DNA of 57,534 bases, from contig JAKUPT010000012.1 of NCBI GenBank assembly GCA_022450595.1, positions 1 through 57,534 of the forward strand, given 5' to 3'. The notes under the pieces were generated by a model, which saw only the letters and a program-made list of their open reading frames with translations, made no database searches and was not told the DNA's origin. The DNA is from Bdellovibrionales bacterium. GTDB taxonomy: Bacteria > Bdellovibrionota > Bdellovibrionia > Bdellovibrionales > UBA1609. Below are positions 8,679 through 15,701 of this stretch, piece by piece. The first letter of the stretch is position 1, and every line of letters starts with the position of its first letter. The position numbers were made by a program, and so were the translations under genes.

Positions 8679-9271
8679 TGTCATTAATTAACTACAACGC
8701 CAAAGAAATCCACTGCAAGATTGTTTACTACGGCCCCTCGCTGGGTGGAAAAACCACCAACATGCAATGGCTGTATCAAAAAGCCAACTCCGACGACAAA
8801 TCGGAGATGTTCCAACTTCCCACCGAAGTGGAACGCACCATGTTTTTTGACTTTCTTCCACTAGAAGTAGGAGACATTCGTGGCTTTAAAACAAGATTCC
8901 ACGTTTACACCGTTCCCGGCCAAGTCGTGTACGACGCCAGCCGAAAACTGATTCTTAAAAACTTAGACGGTGTGATTTTTGTCGCCGACTCTCAACAAGA
9001 GCGCATGGAAGAAAACATTCAATCCATGAAAAACCTTGAGAACAATCTTTCAAAATTGGGCTTCGACATTAAAGAGATCCCCATGGTCATCCAGTACAAC
9101 AAACGCGATTTACCTAACGCACTTCCTTTAGAAGAGATGCGCACAGCTTTAAACCATCACAACAAACCTGAGTTTGAGGGCACAGCCCACCAAGGTGGCG
9201 GCGTGTTCGAAGCTTTTAAAACGGTGTCTAAATCCATTGTTTCCGTCCTCAAAGGCGGAGCACTTTCTTAA
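8678..9271 (+). CDS. mglA: MglA-family small GTPase (cell polarity)
   Basis: Ras-like GTPase that marks the leading pole; in Myxococcus it controls gliding reversals, and in Bdellovibrio it acts with RomR in prey invasion. 197 residues. P-loop GPSLGGKTTN at 19-28 (the MglA-type variant), switch I region with ERTMFFDF around 53-60, switch II TVPGQ at 78-82, and the guanine-specificity motif NKRD at 141-144. It is the last gene of the dnaX-ybaB-recR-mglA run, followed by a long hairpin repeat. No MglB-type GAP gene is seen nearby. Confidence 0.93.
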   Translation: MSLINYNAKEIHCKIVYYGPSLGGKTTNMQWLYQKANSDDKSEMFQLPTEVERTMFFDFLPLEVGDIRGFKTRFHVYTVPGQVVYDASRKLILKNLDGVIFVADSQQERMEENIQSMKNLENNLSKLGFDIKEIPMVIQYNKRDLPNALPLEEMRTALNHHNKPEFEGTAHQGGGVFEAFKTVSKSIVSVLKGGALS

Positions 9272-9293
9272 TTCAACTTTTTGCTAAGTAAAC

Positions 9294-9399
9294 GCTCAAA
9301 GACTTGGCTTTACTGTCAAAAAGCTCAGACAAGCGGTGCTCGGGCTTCGCCCTTGCACTGCGAACTCGTTTTTGACTCTAAAAGCAAAAGGCTTTGAGC
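9294..9399. repeat. Hairpin repeat, left copy flanking the HTH-Fic module
   Basis: Core 9317-9374 (CAAAAAGCTCAGACAAGCGG ... ACTCGTTTTTG) is ~95% identical, in inverted orientation, to 10793-10849 on the other side of the HTH-Fic gene pair. The first 37 bases are identical and the rest differs by two substitutions and one indel. Each core contains GGGCTTCGCCC and ends in CAAAAA/TTTTTG. Outside the core, imperfect arms beginning GCTCAAAG (9294-9301) and ending CTTTGAGC (9392-9399) pair, so the element sits at the tip of a long stem. It could act as the mglA terminator, as a mobile palindromic repeat, or as both. The remaining sequence to 9607 is very AT-rich and holds no gene I can support. Confidence 0.75.
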
Positions 9400-9607
9400 T
9401 TATATCTTACAAATTGAGTGAATTGGCGAATTGAGAAAACTGATGAGAGATTAAGATCCGGAGAAATTAAAAGAATTTTTAGAGATTATAATAAAAAACG
9501 TTGTTTACTATTATTTAAATATTTGATTTTATTTATTAATATTCAATTTTAGACTATTGTCCCTATGGATTAAAATGTACTATAATACCTTATAAATTTA
9601 TTTTATC

Positions 9608-9623
9608 ATGCAGTATAGTGCAT
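9608..9623 (+). promoter_or_regulatory. Operator-like near-palindrome upstream of HTH-Fic
   Basis: ATGCAGTATAGTGCAT, a near-perfect palindrome and one mismatch pair away from the perfect one at 9640-9655. Centres are 32 bp apart, about three helical turns. Likely a binding site for the downstream HTH protein. Confidence 0.6.
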
Positions 9624-9639
9624 TTTATTTTGATTTATT

Positions 9640-9655
9640 ATGCATTATAATGCAT
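9640..9655 (+). promoter_or_regulatory. Perfect palindromic operator overlapping a -10 box
   Basis: ATGCATTATAATGCAT is a perfect 16-bp palindrome containing TATAAT (9646-9651), a consensus -10 element 13 bp before the ATG at 9665. A repressor bound here would block the promoter. The short distance implies a leaderless or nearly leaderless mRNA. Confidence 0.62.
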
Positions 9656-9664
9656 AATGAATAT

Positions 9665-10138
9665 ATGAAAACATCAAAAAGCAAAGCTCTAGCTCAAAAA
9701 AGTATCATTGATCAAAAGCTTAAGGGCTGGATGAAACTAAAAGAAGATATGGCACCCCCATCAGGATGGATTAAAGCCATTCGTGGAGCCCTAGGCTTGT
9801 CCACAGGACAGTTAGCTAAAATAGTAGGAGTTAACCAAACCACAGTTTTAAAGTCTGAGGAAAGAGAAGCCCTTGGCAACATTACTTTATCTAAACTGAA
9901 TGAGTTAGCTCAAGCTATGGATTGTAAGCTGATTTATGCAGTTGTACCTAACAACGATCATAACAGCCTTGATGATATATTAAACTTAAGAGCTGAGATG
10001 TTGGCTGATCAAATGCTTAGCGATGTTGAACACAGCATGAGCTTGGAAAAACAAGACGTTTCATTTAACAAAGATAAGAGAGATAGACTTATTAAAGAGT
10101 TAAAAGAAAACTTAGATAAAAGGCTCTGGGAGGTTTAA
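9665..10138 (+). CDS. HTH antitoxin-like regulator, 'mobile mystery protein A' family
   Basis: 157-residue Xre-type helix-turn-helix protein of the family named mobile mystery protein A, found with a Fic partner on plasmids and mobile regions. Signature MAPPSGWIKAIRGALGLSTG lies just before the HTH (LAKIVGVNQTTVLKSEERE, about residues 48-70), then ITLSKLNELAQAMDCKLIYAVVP, a pattern typical of the family. Probable repressor and antitoxin of the Fic protein 3 bp downstream. I start it at 9665, not at the longer ATG at 9608, because the extra stretch is occupied by two palindromic operators and a TATAAT box. No clear Shine-Dalgarno is visible, fitting a leaderless message. Family call confident; antitoxin role inferred. 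Confidence 0.85.
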   Translation: MKTSKSKALAQKSIIDQKLKGWMKLKEDMAPPSGWIKAIRGALGLSTGQLAKIVGVNQTTVLKSEEREALGNITLSKLNELAQAMDCKLIYAVVPNNDHNSLDDILNLRAEMLADQMLSDVEHSMSLEKQDVSFNKDKRDRLIKELKENLDKRLWEV

Positions 10139-10141
10139 ACC

Positions 10142-10735
10142 ATGAAATTTAACCTTCCAACTGGCGCTACTTCTCTTGATCCTAATGAAATAAAAGATTT
10201 AATTCCTACCTATATAAATAAACAAGATGAGCTTAACCAACTTGAAAGTAGTAATATACTAGAGGCCGTTCAATGGGCTTATTCTAAAAGAAGTATTAAT
10301 CCATTAGACTACTCTTTTATATTAGAACTTCATAAAAGAATGTTTAAAGATGTTTGGAAGTGGGCTGGGAAACCAAGAACCACTGAAAAAAATATTGGAG
10401 TACACTGGCAACAAATAAGTTCTCAAGTTTTTCAATTGATTAAAAATATAGAATATTGGATTGATAATGAAGTTTATAATTTTGATGAAGTCGCTGTTCG
10501 ATTTCACCATGGGTTAGTTAAAATTCATATATTTCCTAATGGAAATGGACGCCACGCCAGACTGATAACAAATTTATTACTAAGATTTAATGATAAAGAT
10601 GAATTTAGTTGGGGGCGAAACAGCTCATCAGATTCAATTGATTTTGATAGTACTATAAGAAAAAAATATATTAGTTCTCTTAAAAACGCCGACAATAACA
10701 ATTTTAAAGATTTGCTGTCATTTGTGCGAAGTTAA
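10142..10735 (+). CDS. Fic/DOC-family protein, 'mobile mystery protein B'
   Basis: 197-residue Fic-domain protein; such enzymes usually transfer AMP or another nucleotide group to a target hydroxyl. Fic core motif HIFPNGNGRHAR at residues 129-140 keeps the catalytic His and the GNGR anion-binding loop, but has Ile where Pro is usual after His. N-terminal SNILEA (S37-x3-E41) resembles the inhibitory (S/T)xxxE(G/N) helix of self-inhibited Fic proteins, with Ala in place of Gly/Asn. N-terminus MKFNLPTGATSLDPNE and the TTEKNIGVHWQQI region match mobile mystery protein B. The ribosome site GGGAGG lies before the ATG, 3 bp after the HTH gene, so the two form one operon. Likely toxin of the pair; target unknown. 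Confidence 0.87.
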   Translation: MKFNLPTGATSLDPNEIKDLIPTYINKQDELNQLESSNILEAVQWAYSKRSINPLDYSFILELHKRMFKDVWKWAGKPRTTEKNIGVHWQQISSQVFQLIKNIEYWIDNEVYNFDEVAVRFHHGLVKIHIFPNGNGRHARLITNLLLRFNDKDEFSWGRNSSSDSIDFDSTIRKKYISSLKNADNNNFKDLLSFVRS

Positions 10736-10769
10736 TTTTTCATGAGCTTATTTTTCTACCTCTGAGAGA

Positions 10770-10872
10770 GATCAATTCTTAGCCCCCACAGCCAAAAACG
10801 AGTTCGGAGCGCAGGGCGAAGCCCGAGCACCGCTTGTCTGAGCTTTTTGGCTGTGGGGGCTATGAATTGATC
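10770..10872. repeat. Hairpin repeat, right copy flanking the HTH-Fic module
   Basis: Inverted copy of the 9317-9374 core at 10793-10849, at the tip of a nearly perfect stem. Arms GATCAATTC plus TAGCCCCCACAGC at 10770-10792 pair with 10850-10872 with one mismatch, and the CAAAAA/TTTTTG core ends add 6 bp, giving 29-bp arms. The stem sequence differs completely from the left copy while the core is shared. It could work as a bidirectional terminator for fic, but the conserved tip with changing stems points to a dispersed palindromic repeat family. Confidence 0.78.
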
Positions 10873-10911
10873 GGTTTAAAGGTAAAAACTACGCGATTTC
10901 CAGTGTTTTAC

Positions 10912-10939
10912 TTGACGCATCAATGGGAATGAGCAAAAT
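10912..10939 (+). promoter_or_regulatory. Candidate nadA promoter
   Basis: TTGACG, 16-bp spacer, CAAAAT; about 95 bp before the nadA start. The leader contains a small hairpin (ATGAG/CTCAT near 10988-11003). Weak prediction from consensus only. Confidence 0.35.
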
Positions 10940-11034
10940 GTGTGTAGACAGGTGGAAGCCCATTTAAGGCTTTAAAAGACCAAACAAATGAGAATAACTC
11001 ATGTTCCCCGCCTGCAATTATTTGGAGTGATTTT

Positions 11035-11991
11035 ATGTCGATTCAAGAAGAGATTTTAAAACTTAAAAAAGAAAAAAATGCCCTGATTTTGGCGCACTAC
11101 TATGAAGAGGGTGAGATTCAAGATATTGCCGACGCGACTGGCGATAGCTTGTTTTTAGCTCAACAAGGGCAAAAAAGTGATGCCGATGTGATCCTGCTTG
11201 CAGGCGTTGTGTTTATGGCTGAGAGTGTGAAAATCCTCTCGCCAGACAAAATTGTTTTAGCGCCAGATTTGAACGCGGGCTGCTCATTGGTCGATCACTC
11301 CCCCTATGATGATTATTTAAAGTGGCGACAAGCCCACCCAGACGGCATTGCCATGACTTACATTAACTGCAGCGCTGAGGTGAAGAGCATTTCAGATGTG
11401 ATCTGTACTTCTAGCAACTCTGAAAAAATTGTAGAGCAAATACCAAAAGATCGTCCTATACTTTTTGGGCCCGATAGAAACCTTGGGCGTTACTTATCTA
11501 AAAAATTAAACCGCGATATGATTTTGTGGCCAGGCATGTGTGAAGTGCATGTGCTGTTTTCTGCACGCAAACTCTTTGAACTCAAAGAAGAGCATCCCGA
11601 TGCGGTAGTGATTGCTCACCCCGAGTGTATTGAAGAAGTGCTTGAGTACGCCGATGTGATTGGCTCCACTTCTAAACTTTTAAATGAAGTTAAAACTAAC
11701 CCTGCTAAAAAGTTTATTGTGGCCACAGAAGACGGTATCCTTCATCAGATGAAGAAAGCTCGCCCCGATGCTGAGTTGATCCAAGCTCCAGCCGAAGGCA
11801 CTTGTGCTTGTAACCAGTGTCCGTATATGAAGCTCAATACTTTAGAGAAAATCAAAAATGCGCTTGAAACTTTAGAGCCACAAATTCATTTAAAGCCTGA
11901 GCTGATTGAAAAAGCTAAAACTCCACTTCATAGAATGATGGACATTACCGAAGGAAGAGGCGTTGACTGGCCAGAGCGTTTCACTATTTAG
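11035..11991 (+). CDS. nadA: Quinolinate synthase A
   Basis: Condenses iminoaspartate with dihydroxyacetone phosphate to quinolinate in NAD biosynthesis, using a [4Fe-4S] cluster. 318 residues. N-terminal ALILAHYYEEGEIQDIAD is the family opening. Candidate cluster ligands are C83 (AGCSL), C169 (GMCEVH) and one of the CACNQC group at 257-262. Also visible are FGPDRNLG and HPEC. The ATG has a TTGGAG ribosome site. Its last 29 bases overlap the phosphopantetheinyl transferase gene. Cluster assembly would depend on the SUF system encoded at 40-45 kb. nadB and nadC are not in the window. Confidence 0.96.
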   Translation: MSIQEEILKLKKEKNALILAHYYEEGEIQDIADATGDSLFLAQQGQKSDADVILLAGVVFMAESVKILSPDKIVLAPDLNAGCSLVDHSPYDDYLKWRQAHPDGIAMTYINCSAEVKSISDVICTSSNSEKIVEQIPKDRPILFGPDRNLGRYLSKKLNRDMILWPGMCEVHVLFSARKLFELKEEHPDAVVIAHPECIEEVLEYADVIGSTSKLLNEVKTNPAKKFIVATEDGILHQMKKARPDAELIQAPAEGTCACNQCPYMKLNTLEKIKNALETLEPQIHLKPELIEKAKTPLHRMMDITEGRGVDWPERFTI

Positions 11992-12499
11992 TCCTAATGT
12001 TTACACTTATCTTTGGGACACTCAGGTTGATCGCTCAACCATTCGCAATCAAATTGTAACAAGCTTTTCAAATCAACTTACAGATGCTGAAAAAAACAAT
12101 ATTCTTGATTTAAACCAACTGCCTAAATCAAAAAATTTGTTTTTTAGCATCTCTCACTCCCCAGTAGGCTCAGGATTTGTGGCTTATAACAAACCTATTG
12201 GCTTTGATATTGAAAAGACTAAAAGAACTCAAAAACAATCTTTAATAAACAGAATCAGTACTGCTAAAGAGCAAAAACTTTTGGGTGATAAGTATTTTTT
12301 AATATGGAATCTTAAAGAGGCCGCATTTAAAAGACTCTCTCAAGAATTTGTAAACCTCAAAACAGTCTCAGAAATTTATATTGAGCAAGTTGACACTAAT
12401 GGCACTCAGGAGCTCAAAGCACATTTAGTTTACAATAATATAAAAGTTCTTGGGCTCTGCAAATGGAGCAATGGGCAGACCTTTTGTGTCGCCCTGTAA
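11963..12499 (+). CDS. 4'-phosphopantetheinyl transferase, Sfp/AcpT-like
   Basis: Transfers the phosphopantetheine arm of CoA to a carrier-protein serine, activating acyl carrier proteins. 178 residues with the family signature: FSISHSP (substrate loop), GFDIEKTKR (metal-binding Asp and Glu) and WNLKEAAFK (the WxxKEA motif). No in-frame ATG or GTG precedes the conserved part. The only usable start is a TTG at 11963 inside the nadA end, preceded by a strong purine-rich GGAAGAGG, so TTG is the likely start, with 29 bp overlap and probable coupling to nadA. Slightly shorter than Sfp (~224 residues). No acyl carrier gene is nearby. Confidence 0.85.
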   Translation: MTGQSVSLFSPNVYTYLWDTQVDRSTIRNQIVTSFSNQLTDAEKNNILDLNQLPKSKNLFFSISHSPVGSGFVAYNKPIGFDIEKTKRTQKQSLINRISTAKEQKLLGDKYFLIWNLKEAAFKRLSQEFVNLKTVSEIYIEQVDTNGTQELKAHLVYNNIKVLGLCKWSNGQTFCVAL

Positions 12500-12592
12500 T
12501 GCTTTAAGAAAAAATTTAAACTTTATGTTTTCCTAATAATCATTAGTTTATTAAAAACTCACTAAAGCACTCAACTAATTAGACCCTATATT

Positions 12593-12624
12593 AAAAAAGC
12601 AACCCATATGCAGGTTGCTTTTTT
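12593..12624. terminator. Bidirectional terminator after the PPTase gene
   Basis: AAAAAAGCAACC pairs perfectly with GGTTGCTTTTTT around an 8-base loop (CATATGCA). A and T runs on both sides let it work on either strand, serving the PPTase gene (+) and the convergent gene ending at 12698 (-). Confidence 0.92.
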
Positions 12625-12697
12625 AAATCTAAGAACAATGAATTAAAGATATTATTTTTTGTTTCTGAGTGAACCAAAAAACAAAGACAAGAGTGTG

Positions 12698-13522
12698 TTA
12701 GTTGCTGTAGCGACTTCCGCCCCAGCTAAGCTTAATGTTAAAAGCTATCCCTCTTTCTTCAAACACAGGGCCTTTGCCAATATCATTTTTAATAACCATA
12801 TAACCAACACCCACAGAGCTTTGTCTTAGGTTTCGACTATCTAGATTTCTAAAATTTAACTTAATCTGATTTCCCATCTCTGTATAAGCACTTCCATCAG
12901 AAATATTCGACTCTTCAGAATAGTAAGCTTCATACTCAATGGCATCATATAGAACTAAACCGGCTCTTCCTGAAAAAGAAAATCTATAATCATCATGTGA
13001 GCGCCTTCTGTGCGTATTTCTGTCATGACTTTTATTTCTTCCATATCCAACAACAAGATCAGCACTGGCTTTTAAAACCACTTCTGTATCTCCGATTCTA
13101 TAGTTTACGATAGGAACAAATCGAACAATATTAAAAGCTGTAGACTTAAACTCTGAGTCTTCTACTATTTTATTTTTGTAATCCACCTCTAGATAATGAA
13201 CATCCAAGTCAACACGCTCAGTTAAGTCTGCATATATTTGTCCCAATGCAATTCGAGCATGGTCTAAATTCACATCTCCATCACGAGAGACAACCTCAAC
13301 TTTAAATGGAAATAATCCCCCTGTAATTTCATCATCTTCAAGAGAATGACCTCCAAGATATGACTCTAAAGCCACCCCGATTAAGTCCTCGCCATCTTCA
13401 GATTGAAAGTGTGTAACTCCAATGCGACCAGAATTTAATGCATCAAAGTCATCACTTGAGTGACTTGCCACAGTAAATGAAGTTATTAAACTGATAATTG
13501 ATATATATTTGAATAAAGACAT
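12698..13522 (-). CDS. Putative outer-membrane beta-barrel protein, unknown function
   Basis: 274-residue protein of no family I can name. N-terminal signal peptide (hydrophobic residues ~4-20, cleavage possible near VASHSSDD). The rest alternates short hydrophobic strands of beta-barrel type (for example LKASADLVVGYGR, RFSFSGRAGLVLY, QSSVGVGYMVI), and the end IAFNIKLSWGGSRYSN resembles a final barrel strand, though it lacks a terminal Phe. Acidic N-terminal part and a His/Arg patch around residue 170 (DRNTHRRRSHDD). Very strong ribosome site GGAGGGG before the ATG suggests good expression; a TATATA-like -10 lies about 30 bp upstream. Single gene. Surface location is inferred. Confidence 0.6.
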   Translation of the reverse strand: MSLFKYISIISLITSFTVASHSSDDFDALNSGRIGVTHFQSEDGEDLIGVALESYLGGHSLEDDEITGGLFPFKVEVVSRDGDVNLDHARIALGQIYADLTERVDLDVHYLEVDYKNKIVEDSEFKSTAFNIVRFVPIVNYRIGDTEVVLKASADLVVGYGRNKSHDRNTHRRRSHDDYRFSFSGRAGLVLYDAIEYEAYYSEESNISDGSAYTEMGNQIKLNFRNLDSRNLRQSSVGVGYMVIKNDIGKGPVFEERGIAFNIKLSWGGSRYSN

Positions 13523-13773
13523 GACCCCTCCAGATCTTTAAATTGAATGTTCGTTATATATAAAATGTGGTCACAGAAAATATGTTTATAGATAAATGTA
13601 AAAAAGAGTTAGGTCGATGTAATAATTCCTGCTCAAAAGTAACAAACTGTTTACTGTCTAAAGCCCTTTAGAAGCCTTTAAAGTGTACTATTATGAGATT
13701 TTTCATACACCCCATTAAACTTTGGTCCAGACCGGCCGAACCGTAATATATGAGTTCAAAGGTAAGGATAAAT

Positions 13774-14187
13774 ATGAAAGTCACTGACAAAAGAAGATCA
13801 AAAAGAAAAAGCTTAGAAAAAATAGAGATTGAGGATTTAACAGCACTGTCTGATTACGGAGTGATTGCTCACAAGGGCTATATTGTTGATGCTTCAGCCA
13901 TGGGTTTTAAAGTGGAGATTCATCGCGATAATATTTTACCTCAAAAGCTTCGAGGGCAACTCAATTTGGATGTATTAAACACCGAACATATTGCACTTTA
14001 CTTACCACAAATGGATTTAGATTTAGATGGACGAATCACAAGGTCTGAACATCAAGGGGCCGGAGTTTTTCATATTGCCGTCGACTTTTCTCACACCGCT
14101 CCTGAATACTGGAGGATGTGCTTAGTAGATCTTCTACCTGAGCATGGTGAAATGTTTGACGATGAAGATGATGATTCTATTTATTAA
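13774..14187 (+). CDS. PilZ domain protein (predicted c-di-GMP receptor)
   Basis: 137-residue protein with both halves of the PilZ ligand signature: RRSKR (RxxxR) near the N-terminus and DASAMGF (D/NxSxxG) about 35 residues later. C-di-GMP binding is therefore likely, controlling motility, adhesion or predation in this type of organism. The acidic C-terminal tail (FDDEDDDSIY) is unusual and could be a contact surface. I prefer the ATG at 13774, preceded by AAGGA at proper spacing, over the ATG at 13750, which has no ribosome site. Stand-alone gene divergent from the putative outer-membrane protein gene. Partner unknown. Confidence 0.82.
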   Translation: MKVTDKRRSKRKSLEKIEIEDLTALSDYGVIAHKGYIVDASAMGFKVEIHRDNILPQKLRGQLNLDVLNTEHIALYLPQMDLDLDGRITRSEHQGAGVFHIAVDFSHTAPEYWRMCLVDLLPEHGEMFDDEDDDSIY

Positions 14188-14594
14188 AAAATATCACTTC
14201 ACAAGTAATCAAATACTCTAAAAAATTAAAAACGGCTTTATATTTTCTTAAATTTCCCTCATTAACAATTGAGTTGAAAGGCACAGAGAAATTTAGTCTT
14301 TTTTATTCTACTCAAGATTTAAGAGATTTAAGAGATTTAAGAGATTTAAAAAATTAATGGCGCATTTACGTTTCGGTCTAACTATTTTATATAAAGTAAG
14401 AAATAATAAATATTTTAAACTTTTTTAATTTATAGTAATACAGTGTAAAACTTAATTTCATATACACTGAATATAAATTTCAAAGTTCTGCTTTTACATG
14501 TTTACACTGTCGTGTGTTTGTAAAAAATATTTCAATAAAATTTACCTAAGTAGTCTATCTAAAATTCAAAATAAAAAAATATTATTTCATTTTT
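14188..14594. other. AT-rich intergenic region without a supported gene
   Basis: About 400 bp of strongly AT-rich DNA. It holds a 9-bp tandem repeat (14315-14350) and an inverted repeat ACAGTGTAAA (14440-14449) / TTTACACTGT (14501-14510). No open frame with coding character was seen on either strand. Confidence 0.6.
14315..14350. repeat. 9-bp tandem repeat, about four copies
   Basis: AGATTTAAG repeated three times exactly, followed by a partial fourth copy that runs into poly-A. Non-coding, 3' of the PilZ gene. A slippage-prone tract whose copy number may vary between strains. Confidence 0.85.
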
Positions 14595-14600
14595 TTTAAG

Positions 14601-14709
14601 CCTGGGGCATAACTGTTTGTGCCAGGGGAATAAGTCATTCGTACAGCTCGAATTAGTTTTAAGTCCAACGCTCAAACTGTTCATTACAATGACTTAGTTC
14701 CTCTTTTTT
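14601..14709 (+). ncRNA. Candidate structured leader or small RNA with intrinsic terminator
   Basis: Two stem-loops: CCTGGGGCA/TGCCAGG (14601-14625) and AATAAGTCATT (~14629-14639) pairing with AATGACTTAGTT (14688-14699), the latter followed by CCTC and eight T residues. It ends 30 bp before the ATG of the gene at 14739. A TATTAT-like -10 lies about 15 bp before the first stem. This could be an independent small RNA or an attenuator controlling the downstream secreted protein. It matches no RNA family I recognise. Confidence 0.4.
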
Positions 14710-14738
14710 TTGGCACTTTTCTTGAAGTTATTCCTTAC

Positions 14739-15701
14739 ATGCGTGTGGACCGTGTTTTAAGCTGTTTTACAGTGACGATTATTGTATTTTTTTTCAAATT
14801 ATCTGCTTTTGGGCAGTCTCAATGTCAGTTTATATTTGATAAAACCGCCTACGAAAAAATTTATCTTCCCAGTGCCGGACAGCTCATCTCTAAAAATAAC
14901 TACAAAGACATCAATAAACTTGCCGACGGTGTTTACAACTTTATTGTGCTTGAAAATGGCTCCCTACAGATTGGTCAAAAATTTCACGGCTCAAGCCTTT
15001 ACCCAACACAAACTTTGGCTAGTCACAAATCTTTATACAACGGTTATGCTGAGGCCAGCAAAGCCCTACATAAAAAGCCCGATGCTGTTGTTGCTGCAGG
15101 CAAACTGATCCTGATCAACAAGCAGGTCTCACAAATTAGTAATTTAAATTTTGACTACAAATCACTCAATCCTAAGAGTTTTATTTCATTAATCACCGAA
15201 TTTAAGAATCAAGGTGTCTCTATAAACTCTCTCACCCGGGTTAAGCTTTACTCCACTACAAGTTTAGAAAGCTCTCGTTTTCAAGAGCAGGTGAAGCTAC
15301 GTGAAATGGAGCGGGCCCATGTAATGAGCCTTAAAAATCAAAACCCTGAGTTAGCTTTACTGTGGATGAATGCTAAGCAGTTTTATCGTCAACTTTATGC
15401 TTTATTTCCGTCGCAAAAAACAGCGGGAACTCTAGACCTAGCAAAACTTCAAGCAGAAATAGGGCCGCTTTTGTCGAACCAACAAAAGCAAAGTCTATTT
15501 TTAGAGATTATGCAATTTTTAAAGTCTGTTGAAAGCGAAGGAATACTTCTTTCGGTTTACAAAAAACATAAAACCGCTCAAGAGTCTAACCCCATTGAAC
15601 AGTTTCGCGATACAACCAATTACTTTTTAAAACTCATTGAAAATTATAAGTACGAAAAGTCCAAACAAGAAAACCAGCTGGAGTTTTGGTTTACAGATTA
15701 A
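14739..15701 (+). CDS. Secreted protein of unknown function
   Basis: 320 residues. N-terminal signal peptide (VTIIVFFFKLSAFGQS, cleavage near AFGQS). Residues ~65-145 form a compact mixed domain (GVYNFIVLENGSLQIG ... AVVAAGKLILINKQVSQISN) that resembles domains in other secreted bacterial proteins, but I cannot name a family. The C-terminal half is mostly helical and charged. A structured leader with a terminator-like hairpin lies directly upstream and no good ribosome site is visible before the ATG, so expression may be conditional. Ends 11 bp inside the convergent gene. Periplasmic or extracellular. Confidence 0.6.
   Translation: MRVDRVLSCFTVTIIVFFFKLSAFGQSQCQFIFDKTAYEKIYLPSAGQLISKNNYKDINKLADGVYNFIVLENGSLQIGQKFHGSSLYPTQTLASHKSLYNGYAEASKALHKKPDAVVAAGKLILINKQVSQISNLNFDYKSLNPKSFISLITEFKNQGVSINSLTRVKLYSTTSLESSRFQEQVKLREMERAHVMSLKNQNPELALLWMNAKQFYRQLYALFPSQKTAGTLDLAKLQAEIGPLLSNQQKQSLFLEIMQFLKSVESEGILLSVYKKHKTAQESNPIEQFRDTTNYFLKLIENYKYEKSKQENQLEFWFTD

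Noticed and set aside
9420-9560. Possible decayed gene between mglA and the HTH gene
   Set aside because: Short frames exist but are AT-driven, lack starts with ribosome sites and show no recognisable motif; not enough to call a pseudogene.
9608-9664. N-terminal extension of the HTH gene from the ATG at 9608
   Set aside because: The stretch contains two palindromic operators and a TATAAT box; family similarity begins after the ATG at 9665.
10880-11034. NAD-sensing riboswitch before nadA
   Set aside because: The leader has only one small hairpin and I cannot match it to the known NAD-I motif, so no riboswitch is called.
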